Below, piece by piece: positions 1 to 8,875 of a stretch of 64,000 nucleotides of DNA. The position numbers were made by a program, and so were the translations under genes. The DNA comes from Opitutus sp. GAS368. GTDB lineage: Bacteria > Verrucomicrobiota > Verrucomicrobiia > Opitutales > Opitutaceae. Position 1 is the stretch's first letter, and the number at the start of each line of letters is the position of its first letter. Location of the stretch: the NCBI RefSeq assembly GCF_900104925.1, contig NZ_LT629735.1:248001-312000 (forward strand), written 5' to 3'. Under the pieces are notes generated by a model. The model was given only the letters and a program-made list of their open reading frames with translations, did not search any database and was not told where the DNA came from.

Positions 1-231
1 ACTTCTTACTATCACTGGGAGGGCAAGCTCGAGTCGGCCGAAGAATTCCGGGTGTGGTTTAAATACCTGCCGGGCAACGCCTCGGCGCTCAGCGGCTGGG
101 TGCACAACCACCACCCCTTCGCCACGCCGCAATGGATTGAGCTCAGCGCCGAAAACGTGGGCGAAAAATACTTGTCATGGGCTATCGCCAACTCTACATC
201 CGCACCCTTCCAAAGCCCGAAACCACGTTAA
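1..231 (+). CDS. cutA: CutA1 divalent-cation tolerance protein, C-terminal part
   Basis: The reading frame is open from the window edge to a TAA, so only the last 76 residues are present and the start lies upstream. The translation contains YYHWEGKLES, VHNHHPFATPQWIEL and EKYLSWAIA, which match the CutA1 family (YYWEGK; HPYxTPE; YLxWL). CutA1 is a small trimeric cytoplasmic protein linked to copper/divalent-cation tolerance; its molecular role is not settled. The next gene starts 14 bp downstream, which suggests co-transcription. Family assignment is firm; function in this organism is inferred. Confidence 0.9.
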   Translation, partial: TSYYHWEGKLESAEEFRVWFKYLPGNASALSGWVHNHHPFATPQWIELSAENVGEKYLSWAIANSTSAPFQSPKPR

Positions 232-245
232 TCCAAACCACTTTT

Positions 246-401
246 ATGTCCCAACATCCCAGTCTCAAGTCCGGCGGCGGTCTCGTCGTGAAACGCAATG
301 TCCTCAAGCGCTTCGAGCGCGTGGCCCTGCTCAAGAAGCGCGGCCAGTGGAAGGCCGGCGACCGCGTCCAGGGCCTCCGCAAGACCAAGGCCGACGTTTA
401 A
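246..401 (+). CDS. Small basic protein of the Chlamydiae/Verrucomicrobia family
   Basis: A 51-aa lysine/arginine-rich protein starting MSQHPSLKSGG and containing VKRNVLKRFERVALLKKRG and a conserved end GLRKTKADV. The pattern matches a family of ~50-60 aa proteins that I recall as restricted to Chlamydiae and Verrucomicrobia; its size and charge suggest rRNA or ribosome binding, but the role is unproven. I chose the ATG at 246 because the family begins MS-H-S; the frame stays open upstream to 177, overlapping cutA. A strong terminator follows 20 bp after the stop. This is the best single taxonomic marker in the window. Confidence 0.85.
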   Translation: MSQHPSLKSGGGLVVKRNVLKRFERVALLKKRGQWKAGDRVQGLRKTKADV

Positions 402-420
402 TCGGCGAATTTTTCTGCCT

Positions 421-449
421 GGCGGGCGTCCCACACGCCCGCCTTTTTT
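421..449 (+). terminator. Rho-independent terminator after the small basic protein
   Basis: A perfect 9-bp stem, GGCGGGCGT (421-429) pairing with ACGCCCGCC (435-443), a 5-nt loop CCCAC, then six T (444-449). It ends the cutA/small-protein transcript just before the DedA gene. Confidence 0.92.
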
Positions 450-453
450 ATTT

Positions 454-1080
454 ATGCACGACTTCTTCAAGCCCCTTCTGGATTGGTATCTGCAGTCGCT
501 CGAAACGGGCGGTTACCCGCTGATCGTGCTGCTCATGTTCGTCGAAAGCACGTTCCTGCCGCTGCCAAGCGAGCTGATCATCCCGCCGGCCGCACACCTC
601 GCCTACACCAAGGGCAACATGAGCCTGACCGGCATCGTGCTCGCCGGCGCTCTCGGCTCCTGGCTCGGCGCCACCGCGATGTATTGGGTGTCCCGCTGGG
701 CCGGCCGGCCGTTCATCCTGAGGTATGGGAAATTTTTCCTCGTGACCGCCGAGAAGGTCGGGAAGGCCGAGCGCTGGTCCGCGGCCTACGGCAACTTCGG
801 CATCTTCGCCTCCCGCCTCCTGCCCGTCGTCCGCCATCTCATCGGCATCCCGGCCGGCATCGTGCGCATGGATTACTGGAAGTTCTCCCTGTGGACCATC
901 GTCGGCTCCGGCCTCTGGTGCGGCGTGCTCTGCTGGCTCGGCATCAAGGCCGGCCAGGACGAGGCGCTCATGAAGGGCGAGCTGCATGCGATCACCCTCT
1001 GGGGTGCGGCCATTCTCGGCGTCCTCGGCGTCATCTACTATTTCTTCGTTCACCGCCAGATGCAGGCGGGGAAAAAGTAA
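454..1080 (+). CDS. DedA/SNARE-associated family membrane protein
   Basis: 208 aa. The N-terminal part has FVESTFLPLPSELIIPPA (about residues 29-46), the DedA signature of an acidic residue followed by a re-entrant proline-rich loop. The second half has SRLLPVVRHLIGIPAG, the conserved arginine/proline motif. Several hydrophobic segments and a final helix near residues 180-200 indicate an inner-membrane protein. DedA proteins are proton-motive-force-linked and are implicated in polyprenyl-phosphate or phospholipid flipping. The ATG at 454 follows the terminator directly, so the promoter must overlap the terminator or transcription reads through. The frame is open back to 298, but that part overlaps the small basic gene. 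Confidence 0.9.
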   Translation: MHDFFKPLLDWYLQSLETGGYPLIVLLMFVESTFLPLPSELIIPPAAHLAYTKGNMSLTGIVLAGALGSWLGATAMYWVSRWAGRPFILRYGKFFLVTAEKVGKAERWSAAYGNFGIFASRLLPVVRHLIGIPAGIVRMDYWKFSLWTIVGSGLWCGVLCWLGIKAGQDEALMKGELHAITLWGAAILGVLGVIYYFFVHRQMQAGKK

Positions 1081-1109
1081 GCCCGCCCAGGCCGGCCGCG
1101 AGACTCTCC

Positions 1110-1166
1110 TGTAGCGCGCTCCATGAGCGCCGTCCCCCACCCCGGCGGTCACAGACCGCCGCCACA
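1110..1166. repeat. Intergenic palindromic element, GTAGCGGCGCTC family, copy 1
   Basis: Outer ends TGTAGCG...GCCACA enclose two hairpins, GCGCTC/GAGCGC and GGCGGTC/GACCGCC. It is degenerate relative to the copies at 2518-2575 and 23227-23276. It lies between the DedA gene and the PPi-phosphofructokinase gene. Confidence 0.75.
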
Positions 1167-1252
1167 GGTTCTCCGGATCCGCCGTCATGACACTAATCCC
1201 TGTTGCCTCAGGCCAGCCGGCCGTGGCAAATTTTCGGCTCAATTCCACACCC

Positions 1253-2485
1253 ATGAGCTCCCCGAAGAAGAAAGTCGCCATCCTCACCGCGGGCGGACAC
1301 GCCCCCTGCCTCAGCGCCGCCGTCGGCCAGCTCATCCTGCACTACACGAAGCAGTGCCCCGACTGGGAGATCATCTGCTACCGCTCCGGCTACAAGGGCC
1401 TGCTCCTCGGCGACAGCATCAAGGTCACGCCCGAGATCCGCGCGCAGGCCGGCGTGCTGAAGCAATACGGCGGCAGCGTCATCGGCAACAGCCGCGTCAA
1501 GCTCACCAACGTCAAGGACGCCGTGAAGCGCGGCCTCGTGAAGGAGGGCCAGCTGCCCCTCAACGTCGCGGCCGAGCAGCTCACGAAGGACGGCGTCGAC
1601 ATCCTCCACACCGTCGGCGGCGACGACACGAACACCACGGCCGCCGACCTCGCCGCCCATCTCCAGAAGAACAACTACCAGCTCAACGTCATCGGCCTGC
1701 CCAAGACGATCGACAACGACATCATCCCCATCCGCCAGAGCCTCGGCGCCGTCACCGCCGCCGAACAGGGCGCGCGCTTCTTCTCCAACGTCGTCACCGA
1801 ACTCGGCGCCAGCGCGCGCATGCTCATCGTCCACGAGGTCATGGGCCGCAATTGCGGCTGGCTCACCGCCGCCACCGCCCGCGCCTACCAGGCCAGCCTG
1901 GCCTCGAAACCGTGGGTCCCGGGCATCGGCCTCGCCAAGGAGCGCTACGGCGTCCACGCCATCTATATCCCCGAGCTCGCCCTCGACGTGGAGGCCGAGG
2001 CCAAGCGCCTCCGCGCCCTCATGGACAGGCAGGGCAACATCAATCTGTTTGTCAGCGAGGGCGCGGGCCTCGACAGCATCATCGCCGAGATGACCGCCCG
2101 CGGGGTCGCGATCGACCGCGACGCCTTCGGCCACGTCCGCCTCGACACCATCAACCCGGGCAAGTGGTTCGCCGAGCAATTCGCCAAGCTCATCGGCGCC
2201 GAGAAGACCCTCGTGCAGAAGAGCGGCTATTTCGCCCGCTCCGCCCCGGCCAACGACGAGGACTTCAAGCTCATCGACACCTGCGTCCTCAAGGCCGTCG
2301 AGTGCGCGAAGGCGGGCATCACCGGCCTGATCGGCCACGATGAGGAACGCGGCAACGAGCTGCGGGCCATCGAATTTCCCCGCATCAAGGGCGGCAAGGC
2401 CTTCGACACGACCCAACCGTGGTTCAAGGACCTGCTCAAGGAGATCGGCCAGCCGATGACGGCCACGGTCCACGTGGCGCACTGA
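1253..2485 (+). CDS. pfp: Pyrophosphate-dependent 6-phosphofructokinase
   Basis: 410 aa, PFK superfamily; interconverts fructose 6-phosphate and fructose 1,6-bisphosphate using PPi. Visible motifs are LTAGGHAPCLS at the N-terminus, GGDDTNTTA near residue 122 (the second Asp is typical of PPi enzymes, where ATP enzymes have Gly), the catalytic PKTIDND near residue 150, and VMGRNCGW. The frame is open from an ATG at 1187, but the first 22 residues look non-conserved, so I place the start at the ATG preceding SSPKKKVAILTAGG. No classical ATP-PFK is present in the window. Palindromic elements flank the gene on both sides, so it is probably monocistronic. Confidence 0.9.
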   Translation: MSSPKKKVAILTAGGHAPCLSAAVGQLILHYTKQCPDWEIICYRSGYKGLLLGDSIKVTPEIRAQAGVLKQYGGSVIGNSRVKLTNVKDAVKRGLVKEGQLPLNVAAEQLTKDGVDILHTVGGDDTNTTAADLAAHLQKNNYQLNVIGLPKTIDNDIIPIRQSLGAVTAAEQGARFFSNVVTELGASARMLIVHEVMGRNCGWLTAATARAYQASLASKPWVPGIGLAKERYGVHAIYIPELALDVEAEAKRLRALMDRQGNINLFVSEGAGLDSIIAEMTARGVAIDRDAFGHVRLDTINPGKWFAEQFAKLIGAEKTLVQKSGYFARSAPANDEDFKLIDTCVLKAVECAKAGITGLIGHDEERGNELRAIEFPRIKGGKAFDTTQPWFKDLLKEIGQPMTATVHVAH

Positions 2486-2517
2486 GGTGGAGGGCGACCT
2501 CCGGGCGCGCTTTTCCC

Positions 2518-2575
2518 GCAGCGGCGCTCTGTGAGCGCCGTTGGTCGAGCCCGGCGGTCATAGACCGCCGCTACA
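2518..2575. repeat. Intergenic palindromic element, GTAGCGGCGCTC family, copy 2
   Basis: Two hairpins (GGCGCTC/GAGCGCC and GGCGGTC/GACCGCC) inside outer GCAGCGG...CCGCTACA ends. Closely related to 23227-23276. It lies between pfp and the tRNA. Confidence 0.8.
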
Positions 2576-2628
2576 ACTCTGCACTTGAAAAGCCGCGCCG
2601 CCCGGGAAAGCTACCCGCTCGGTTACCT

Positions 2629-2703
2629 GCGAGCGTAGCACAATGGATAGTGTAGTAGCCTCCGAAGCTATTGATCTGGGTTCGATTCCCAGCGCTCGCA
2701 CCA
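2629..2703 (+). tRNA. tRNA-Arg(CCG)
   Basis: Acceptor stem GCGAGCG (2629-2635) pairs with CGCTCGC (2693-2699), and ACCA is encoded at 2700-2703. The D-stem is GCAC/GTGT. The anticodon arm has stem GTAGC/GCTAT and loop CTCCGAA, giving anticodon CCG (reads CGG). The T arm is CTGGG-TTCGATT-CCCAG. All four stems close. Confidence 0.95.
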
Positions 2704-2783
2704 GCCTTCGCTCCTTTGGAGCTACGGCTCGGCTAGCCAGCTGAAGCGAAGACTGTCGTCCGTAGGCTCTGCGAAGAACGGCC
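2704..2783. repeat. Palindromic intergenic element directly after the tRNA
   Basis: The left arm CTTCGCTCC...GGAGCTACGG corresponds imperfectly to the right arm CCGTAGGCTCTGCGAAG, with a smaller hairpin (GCTCC/GGAGC) inside the left arm. It starts at the base after the tRNA CCA. A related motif (AGCTCCGCTGGAGCGACGGC) occurs behind uvrA at 20974-20997. Confidence 0.6.
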
Positions 2784-2843
2784 TTTCGCGGTTGGTCAGG
2801 CTTTCCTACCCGGCCATTGCCAGTTCTGGATTTCCGGTAGGTC

Positions 2844-5171
2844 CTAGCCGTGCTGGCGGATATAGTCGTGGTGCTCGGCCAGCTTAGCCTTGAGCCGACG
2901 CTTCAAAGCCAGACCAGCCTCACCCGTCCGCGGGAGGCGGTCGATGGCGTCCATCACGAGGTGAAAGCGGTCCAAGTCGTTTAACACTGTCATGTCGAAC
3001 GGCGTGGTGATGGTGCCCTCCTCCTTGTAGCCGCGGACATGCAGGTTGCGGTGGTTGGTGCGGCGATAGGTCAGCCGGTGGATCAGCCACGGGTAGGCGT
3101 GAAAGGCGAAGATGACCGGCTTGTCCGTGGTGAACAGCTCGTCGAAGTCCCGGTCGCTCAAGCCGTGCGGGTGCTCGCTCTGCGGCTGCAGCCGCATGAG
3201 ATCCACCACGTTCACCACGCGGACTTTCAGGTCCGGCAGATGCTCGCGCAGGATCGAGACCGCAGCCAGCGTCTCGAGCGTGGGCACGTCACCGCAGCAG
3301 GCCATGACGACATCGGGCGCCGCTTCCCCCTCGTTGCCGGCCCACGACCAGATGCCAATGCCGTCGGCGCAATGCCGCGCGGCCGTCTCCATCGACAGCC
3401 ACTGCGGCGCCGGATGCTTGCCCGCGATCACCACGTTGACATAATGGCGGCTGCGCAGGCAGTGGTCCATCACCGAGAGCACGCAATTCGCGTCCGGCGG
3501 CAGGTAAACCCGCACGACCTCGGCCTTCTTGTTCACCACGACATCGAGAAATCCGGGGTCCTGATGGGTGAGACCGTTGTGGTCCTGGCGCCAGACGTGC
3601 GAGGCCAGCAGGTAGTTCAGCGAGGCGATCGGCCGTCGCCAGGGCAAACGCGACGTGACCTTCAGCCACTTGGCGTGCTGGTTGAACATCGAGTCGACGA
3701 TGTGAATGAACGCCTCGTAACAATTGAAGAGACCGTGCCGGCCGGTCAGCAGATAACCCTCCAGCCAACCCTCGCACTGGTGCTCGCTGAGCATTTCCAT
3801 CACTCGGCCGGTCGGCGCGAGGCCTTCGTCATTCGGCAGGGTCGCGGCGTTCCATTGGCGTTGCGTGACCTCCAGGACTGCTTCCAAGCCGTTGGACGCG
3901 GTCTCATCCGGGCCAAAGATCCGGAAATTCCGCTGCGCGTCATTGAGTTTCACGACGTCCCGCAAGAAACGCCCGAGCACATGCGTGTCGCCGATGCCGC
4001 GGATGCCCGGCGCCGGCACGTCGACCGCATAAGCGCGGAAGTCCGGCAGATGCAAATCGTGCAGCAAACGGCCGCCGTTGGCGTGTGGGTTGGCGCCCAT
4101 GCGCCGGTCGCCCTGGGGTGCCAACGCGGCCAGCTCCGCCTTCAGCCGGCCGGAAACATCGAACAGTTCCTCCGGCCGGTAGCTCCGCAGCCAGTCTTCC
4201 AGCAGCGGCAGGTGTGCGGGATGGGCCGCGGGTGATGACAGCGGCACCTGGTGCGAGTGAAAAGTGCCCTCGATCTGCACGCCGTCGACCGCCTTCGGTC
4301 CGGTCCAGCCCTTGGGCGAATCCAACACGATCATCGGCCAGCGCGGGCGCGTGCGGTTGCCGAGGACGCGGGCCTCGTGCTGGATCTGCCGGATCGCGGT
4401 CACCGCGGTATCCAGCGCCGCGGCCATCGCCGCGTGCATCGTGGCGGGCTCGGCGTGATACTCAACAAACCAGGGCGTCCATCCATAACCGCGGAACAGC
4501 TGCTCCAACTCCTCCCGCGTGATGCGGGCCAGCAGGGTCGGGTTGGCGATCTTGTAACCGTTGAGGTGCAGGATCGGCAGGACGGCGCCGTCGGCCACCG
4601 GATTGAGGAATTTGTTGGAGTGCCACGCCGTGGCCAGCGGTCCCGTCTCCGCTTCACCGTCACCGACCACGCAGGCCACGATCAGGGCGGGGTTATCGAA
4701 CACCGCTCCGAACGAATGGCTCAGCGAGTAACCCAGCTCGCCGCCCTCGTGGATCGAGCCGGGTGTTTCCGGCGACGCATGACTGGGTATTCCTCCCGGA
4801 AACGAAAATTGCAGGAAAAGCTTCTGCAGGCCGGTCTCGTCCTGGCTGATGTCCGGGTAGATCTCGCTGTAGGTGCCCTCCAGGTAAGTGTTGGCGACCA
4901 CAGCCGGCCCGCCGTGGCCCGGGCCGGAGACATAGATCATGTCCAGGTCGTATTCCCGGATGACCCGGTTCAGATGCGCGTAGATGAAATTCTGCCCCGG
5001 GGTCGTGCCCCAGTGGCCCAGCAGCATGTGCTTCACGTCCGTCAGCGCAAGCGGGCGCCGCAGCAACGGATTGCCACAGAGATAAATCTGCCCGACCGAG
5101 AGGTAGTTCGCCGCCCGCCAATAGGCGTCGATTTTGCGCAGCAGTTCCGGCGACAGTGGGTTGGCCTTCAT
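2844..5171 (-). CDS. xfp: Phosphoketolase (xylulose 5-P / fructose 6-P type)
   Basis: 775 aa, the usual family length (~790). The ThDP-dependent enzyme splits xylulose 5-P or fructose 6-P with phosphate into acetyl phosphate plus glyceraldehyde 3-P or erythrose 4-P. Motifs seen: [18 protein letters not shown] (about residue 82), [19 protein letters not shown] (about 168, diphosphate/Mg binding) and [17 protein letters not shown] (about 524). The frame is open further upstream to 5441, but that stretch overlaps ackA; the ATG at 5171 precedes KANPLSPE and shares 4 bp (ATGA) with the ackA stop, so the genes are translationally coupled. Substrate preference cannot be read from sequence. Confidence 0.95.
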   Translation of the reverse strand: MKANPLSPELLRKIDAYWRAANYLSVGQIYLCGNPLLRRPLALTDVKHMLLGHWGTTPGQNFIYAHLNRVIREYDLDMIYVSGPGHGGPAVVANTYLEGTYSEIYPDISQDETGLQKLFLQFSFPGGIPSHASPETPGSIHEGGELGYSLSHSFGAVFDNPALIVACVVGDGEAETGPLATAWHSNKFLNPVADGAVLPILHLNGYKIANPTLLARITREELEQLFRGYGWTPWFVEYHAEPATMHAAMAAALDTAVTAIRQIQHEARVLGNRTRPRWPMIVLDSPKGWTGPKAVDGVQIEGTFHSHQVPLSSPAAHPAHLPLLEDWLRSYRPEELFDVSGRLKAELAALAPQGDRRMGANPHANGGRLLHDLHLPDFRAYAVDVPAPGIRGIGDTHVLGRFLRDVVKLNDAQRNFRIFGPDETASNGLEAVLEVTQRQWNAATLPNDEGLAPTGRVMEMLSEHQCEGWLEGYLLTGRHGLFNCYEAFIHIVDSMFNQHAKWLKVTSRLPWRRPIASLNYLLASHVWRQDHNGLTHQDPGFLDVVVNKKAEVVRVYLPPDANCVLSVMDHCLRSRHYVNVVIAGKHPAPQWLSMETAARHCADGIGIWSWAGNEGEAAPDVVMACCGDVPTLETLAAVSILREHLPDLKVRVVNVVDLMRLQPQSEHPHGLSDRDFDELFTTDKPVIFAFHAYPWLIHRLTYRRTNHRNLHVRGYKEEGTITTPFDMTVLNDLDRFHLVMDAIDRLPRTGEAGLALKRRLKAKLAEHHDYIRQHG

Positions 5172-6358
5172 GGTTTGATTCGACCGAGGTGCAGGAGCCG
5201 ACCGACCGACCGCGCGATCATGAGCTCCTCGTCGGTGCGAATGACCCGCACCTTGACGCGCCCCGCCGCGGCCGAGATCAGCGGGGCATTCTCCGCGTTG
5301 TGTCCCCGGTGCAGCGTGATCCCGAGAAAGCCAAGCCCGGCGCAGATCCGCTGCCGGATCACCGGGGCGTTCTCGCCGATACCCCCGGCGAAAACGAGCG
5401 TGTCCAGCCCGCCCAGCGCGGCGGCATAGGCGCCGATCCATTTCCTGGCCTGATAACAGAAAAGCGCCACGGCGTCCGCGGCCCGCGCGTCGCGGGTCTC
5501 CCGCGCGAGCAGGTCGCGCATATCGCCACTGGTGCCGGAGACGCCGAGCAAGCCGGACTCATGGTTCACCATCCGGTCAAATTGCGGAGGCGCCATCCGT
5601 TCGCTTCGGACCAGGAAAGAAAACAAACCGGGATCGAGGTCGCCCGACCGGGTGCCCATCATCAATCCCGCTGCGGGTGTGAAGCCCATGCTGGTGTCGA
5701 TGCTTTGGCCCCCGCGCATCGCCGTCAGGCTGGCACCGTTGCCGAGGTGCGCGAGGATCACGCGGCCCCGGGCCGCGGCGGGATCGAGCCGGGCGAGTTC
5801 CTCCCGCAAATAGGCATAGGATAAGCCGTGGAAGCCGTAACGTTCGACTCCCTGCGCGGCATAGCGCCGCGGGATCGCCAGCATCCGCGCCACCCGCGGC
5901 ATGCCGCGATGAAATGCCGTGTCGAAGCAGGCCACCTGTATCAAACGGGGATGGCGCCGCCGAAAGGTCTCCATCAAGCCGATCTCCCGCGGCAGATGCT
6001 CGGGATCATAGGGCGTGAGGCGCTTCAGTCCTGCGAGCAACCGCGGGGTGACCCGTTCGGGCTCGAAGTGTCGCAATCCGTGCACCACCCGATGCCCCAC
6101 CGTCTGCACCGACGCAAAGACCGGCTGGGCCTCCAGCCAATCCAGCAGGAACTCCTCCGGCGCGCGCCGGCCGGACAGGCGACGAACCTGCTCTCCACCC
6201 GCGGAATCGGTCGCAACCAGGCTCGGGCGGCTTGAGCCGATGCGGTCGAGCCTGCCCCTCAGCGCACACTCGGGCGTTTTTCCCGCCCTGTAGATCGCGA
6301 ACCGGATGCTCGAGGAGCCGCCGTTGAGCGTCAGGATGCGCGGCGCGTCCCGTTTCAT
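5168..6358 (-). CDS. ackA: Acetate kinase
   Basis: 396 aa. Contains the ASKHA motifs NGGSSSIRF (residues 12-20), [25 protein letters not shown] (about 203), [20 protein letters not shown] and [13 protein letters not shown]. It converts acetyl phosphate and ADP to acetate and ATP. It is the first gene of a two-gene unit with xfp (4-bp overlap), so the acetyl phosphate made by phosphoketolase goes straight to ATP formation. No phosphotransacetylase gene is adjacent. A perfect 18-bp palindrome lies about 130 bp upstream in the divergent intergenic region. Confidence 0.95.
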   Translation of the reverse strand: MKRDAPRILTLNGGSSSIRFAIYRAGKTPECALRGRLDRIGSSRPSLVATDSAGGEQVRRLSGRRAPEEFLLDWLEAQPVFASVQTVGHRVVHGLRHFEPERVTPRLLAGLKRLTPYDPEHLPREIGLMETFRRRHPRLIQVACFDTAFHRGMPRVARMLAIPRRYAAQGVERYGFHGLSYAYLREELARLDPAAARGRVILAHLGNGASLTAMRGGQSIDTSMGFTPAAGLMMGTRSGDLDPGLFSFLVRSERMAPPQFDRMVNHESGLLGVSGTSGDMRDLLARETRDARAADAVALFCYQARKWIGAYAAALGGLDTLVFAGGIGENAPVIRQRICAGLGFLGITLHRGHNAENAPLISAAAGRVKVRVIRTDEELMIARSVGRLLHLGRIKP

Positions 6359-6490
6359 GGTTCAATTTTCGTGACAGATTCGCGCCACAGCGGTTCCGGC
6401 CTGCCCTGGGTGATCATAGCTCAGATTGCAGCCCCGGCGGCGGGAAGACAACAGACGAACGGACCCAAGCGGGTTACACCCCATAGTTTG

Positions 6491-6508
6491 TGCGGACTAT
6501 AGTCCGCA
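6491..6508. promoter_or_regulatory. Perfect 18-bp palindrome, possible operator
   Basis: TGCGGACTATAGTCCGCA is a perfect dyad without a loop and without a T tract, in the intergenic region between divergent ackA (start 6358) and the gene at 6521. Its position 13 bp before that start codon suits a repressor/activator site. The binding protein is unknown. Confidence 0.5.
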
Positions 6509-6520
6509 TCCTGCCCCAAC

Positions 6521-7267
6521 ATGACATCACTCTCCTCCTTGGATGCAGACCGCATCCCCGTCCAACCGTCGCCCCAGCTCATGTCCTCGCCCGTCCTCCT
6601 CACCGGTTCGCACCTGCGCACCTATGAGGCGATTTTCCGGCACCCGGCCGCGCAAAACCTGCAATGGCACGACGTCCTCGCCCTTTTCCGCCATATCGGA
6701 CAAGTCGAGGAGGAAACCAACGGCAACCTCAAAGTGACGCGCCACGGGCGGGTCCTCGTCCTCCACCCGCCCCGCAGCAAGGATGTCGGCGCCACTGAGG
6801 AGCTCATGGCGCTGCGACACTTTCTCGAGCGGTCGGCAGTCGCCACACCGGTCGCCCCGGTGCCGGATGGAGCGCACTGGCTGCTTGTCATTGATCACCA
6901 TGAAGCCCGCATTTTCCGCACGGAAATGGACGGAGCCCACCCGAAACGGATCCGGCCGCACCAGCCCGCCCATCTCAACCACACGCCCAACTCAAAGGAT
7001 TTCACCCGCGGCCAGGAAAAGCCCGATCCCACCACCTTCTTCGAACCCGTGGCGCAGGCGCTGGCCGCCGCCGGCCCCGTTCTCGTCTTCGGCCATGGCA
7101 AGGGCAACGCCAGTGAAATGGACCAGTTCATCGCGTGGGCGAAAGTCCACCACCCGGCGCTGGCCGGACGCATCATCGGCGCGCAAGTCGTGGACGACCA
7201 CCACCTGAACGAAAGCCAGCTGCTCGGGAAAGCCCGGGAATTCTACGCGCACGCCCCGCAGGTTTAG
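6521..7267 (+). CDS. Hypothetical protein: HicA-like N-terminus plus eRF1-like C-terminal domain
   Basis: 248 aa. Residues about 30-105 (LRTYEAIFRHPAAQNLQWHD, then GNLKVTRHGRVLVLHPP) resemble the HicA/YcfA double-stranded-RNA-binding fold. Residues about 115-245 (HWLLVIDHHEARIFR..., VLVFGHGKGNASEMDQF) resemble the bacterial eRF1/peptidyl-tRNA-hydrolysis-like domain found in stress-associated proteins. No catalytic GGQ loop is visible. An internal ATG at 6581 (SSPVLLTG) is an alternative start. The gene lies between ackA-xfp and cbpA-cbpM, so a stress or translation-quality role is possible but only inferred. Domain assignments are by eye. Confidence 0.55.
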   Translation: MTSLSSLDADRIPVQPSPQLMSSPVLLTGSHLRTYEAIFRHPAAQNLQWHDVLALFRHIGQVEEETNGNLKVTRHGRVLVLHPPRSKDVGATEELMALRHFLERSAVATPVAPVPDGAHWLLVIDHHEARIFRTEMDGAHPKRIRPHQPAHLNHTPNSKDFTRGQEKPDPTTFFEPVAQALAAAGPVLVFGHGKGNASEMDQFIAWAKVHHPALAGRIIGAQVVDDHHLNESQLLGKAREFYAHAPQV

Positions 7268-7297
7268 TTCCGGACCGGACCACGGTCACCGCACCTT

Positions 7298-8242
7298 ATG
7301 GCCGTCAAATTCCAGGACTATTACGCCATCCTCGGCGTGGACCGGACTGCCCCGGCGGAGGAGATCAAACTGGCTTTCCGAAAGCTGGCACGGATCCATC
7401 ACCCGGATGTCGCCCAGAACAAGGTCGCCGGTGAGGCGAAGTTCAAGGAGATCAACGAAGCCTACGAGGTGCTGGGCGACCCGGAGAAACGGAAGCGCTA
7501 TGACGAACTGGGTCCGGAGTGGGCGGCGGGCGGCGGCTCGCCTGGCCGGGCGCATCCTCCCGGCGACGAACCGGATTTCGAATTCGGCGGCACCGGCTTC
7601 AGTGATTTTTTTGAATCGTTCTTCAGCGGCCGGCCGGGGGGCTTTGGTTCCGCCCGCGGACCCGCGCCCGCCGACGGGTTTGTCCACCCCGGCCGCGACA
7701 TCGAGGCCGATCTGCTCGTCACGCTGGAGGAGGCGCTGCGCGGCTCGTCACGCCAGGTGACACTACGCCGGCCGGCCATGGACGGCGGGGCCGAAAGGAC
7801 GAACACCTACCAGGTGCGGATCCCGCCTGGCATGCGCGAGGGCCAGCGTATCCACCTGGCCGCCCAAGGCGGCCCGGGTTCCGGCGGTGCCCCGGCGGGC
7901 GACCTCTATCTGCGGGTGCGCTTTGCCCGGCATCCCGATCTTCGGGTGCAGGACGATGATCTCCATTGCGACCTCGACCTGGCGCCCTGGGAGGCAGTGC
8001 TTGGGGTGAAGGCCGCCATTCCCTCACTTGGTGGCACCCTCACACTCCGGGTCTCGCCCGGCACCACCGCGGGCACCCAACTGCGCGTGCGTGGCCAGGG
8101 TCTGCCCCGGGAGAATGGCAGCCGGGGCGAGCTCTTCGCCACGGTGCGGCTGCAGGTGCCGGCCACTGTCTCCGCCGAGGAACGCGCCCTCTGGGAAAAG
8201 CTGGCCGCAACCTCCCCTTTCAACCCCCGGAAACCATTATGA
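7298..8242 (+). CDS. cbpA: CbpA-type DnaJ co-chaperone (curved DNA-binding protein)
   Basis: 314 aa. J-domain at residues 1-70 with HPD at 35-37 (ARIHHPDV), then a Gly/Phe-rich linker (GGSPGRAHPPGDEPDFEFGG), then two C-terminal substrate-binding barrels (DIEADLLVTLEEAL...; DDLHCDLDLAPWEAVLG). It lacks the DnaJ zinc finger, which is the CbpA layout. It stimulates DnaK ATPase and in E. coli binds curved DNA. Its stop overlaps the start of the next gene by 4 bp (ATGA), the usual cbpA-cbpM coupling. Confidence 0.92.
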   Translation: MAVKFQDYYAILGVDRTAPAEEIKLAFRKLARIHHPDVAQNKVAGEAKFKEINEAYEVLGDPEKRKRYDELGPEWAAGGGSPGRAHPPGDEPDFEFGGTGFSDFFESFFSGRPGGFGSARGPAPADGFVHPGRDIEADLLVTLEEALRGSSRQVTLRRPAMDGGAERTNTYQVRIPPGMREGQRIHLAAQGGPGSGGAPAGDLYLRVRFARHPDLRVQDDDLHCDLDLAPWEAVLGVKAAIPSLGGTLTLRVSPGTTAGTQLRVRGQGLPRENGSRGELFATVRLQVPATVSAEERALWEKLAATSPFNPRKPL

Positions 8243-8568
8243 CGAATTTCATTTTCTACGTTAACCCCACTTTGACCCTGGCGTGCCGGCCGGCCGGCAC
8301 ACCCGCGCTCCATTCACTCGCTGCGGCCGCCGATCTCACCGGCGTGCATCCGGAGATCCTGCAGCACTACTGCCGCCTCGGACTGCTCGGCGCCCAAAGG
8401 GCCGGGAGTGAACCGACCTTCGACGACAACGCGCTCTACGAGGTGCGTCGCATCGAGCACTACCGCCGGCACCACGGGGTTACCCTGCAGGCGTTGCCGC
8501 TGTTCTGCGCCCTGTCGCGGGAGGTCGAACGCCTTCAGACCGAAGTTCGTTTCCTGCGCGGCCCCTGA
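8239..8568 (+). CDS. cbpM: CbpM-like chaperone modulator
   Basis: 109 aa with a MerR-like helix-turn-helix pattern (LAAAADLTGVHPEILQHYCR, then LGLLGAQR) and a C-terminal helix (LSREVERLQTEVRFLR). Its position directly after cbpA with a 4-bp ATGA overlap identifies it as the modulator that inhibits the CbpA J-domain and DNA binding. The N-terminal ~30 residues are longer than in E. coli CbpM. The ATG at 8239 is fixed by the overlap. Confidence 0.82.
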   Translation: MTNFIFYVNPTLTLACRPAGTPALHSLAAAADLTGVHPEILQHYCRLGLLGAQRAGSEPTFDDNALYEVRRIEHYRRHHGVTLQALPLFCALSREVERLQTEVRFLRGP

Positions 8569-8875
8569 GCACAATCCCCGACCGGGTTAGACCTTTAGGT
8601 TCCGGTTGAGACCCCGAACGAGGACGAGGTTGCCGAGGGCCGCAACACGAGCGCCCAGTTGGTCGACGAGGGCGCCAGCGAGGCCGAAAACAATCAGGTG
8701 CGGCAGGCCGCAAGGGCTGCCACGAAACAGGGTCCGCTCAGAGGATAAATTCCAATGCACCGGCACTGCCAGCCGGCCTGACTGAATGTACATTCAGGCC
8801 CCGTTAATGTCGGGTTCATCTTCGTGGGGCTTAATGGCGGCACCCCGTCGCCCTGTTGGCGGCTGCCACCACCCC
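8569..8875. other. Intergenic stretch before the MFS gene
   Basis: 307 bp without a convincing gene. A minus-strand frame at 8587-8793 reads LPHLIVFGLAGALVDQLG and could be the remnant of a membrane protein, but it has no recognised homology and its ATG lies inside the palindrome at 8782-8797. No repeat of the window's common families is present. Confidence 0.5.
8782..8797. promoter_or_regulatory. Perfect palindrome CTGAATGTACATTCAG, probable TetR-type operator
   Basis: A perfect 16-bp dyad in the upstream region of the MFS transporter, about 80 bp before its chosen start. TGAAT-N4-ATTCA dyads are typical TetR-family operators. No regulator gene is adjacent, so the partner would be encoded elsewhere. 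Confidence 0.55.

Noticed and set aside
8587-8793. 68-aa minus-strand frame with a hydrophobic stretch
   Set aside because: No family, and its ATG lies within the operator palindrome; mentioned only as a possible remnant.
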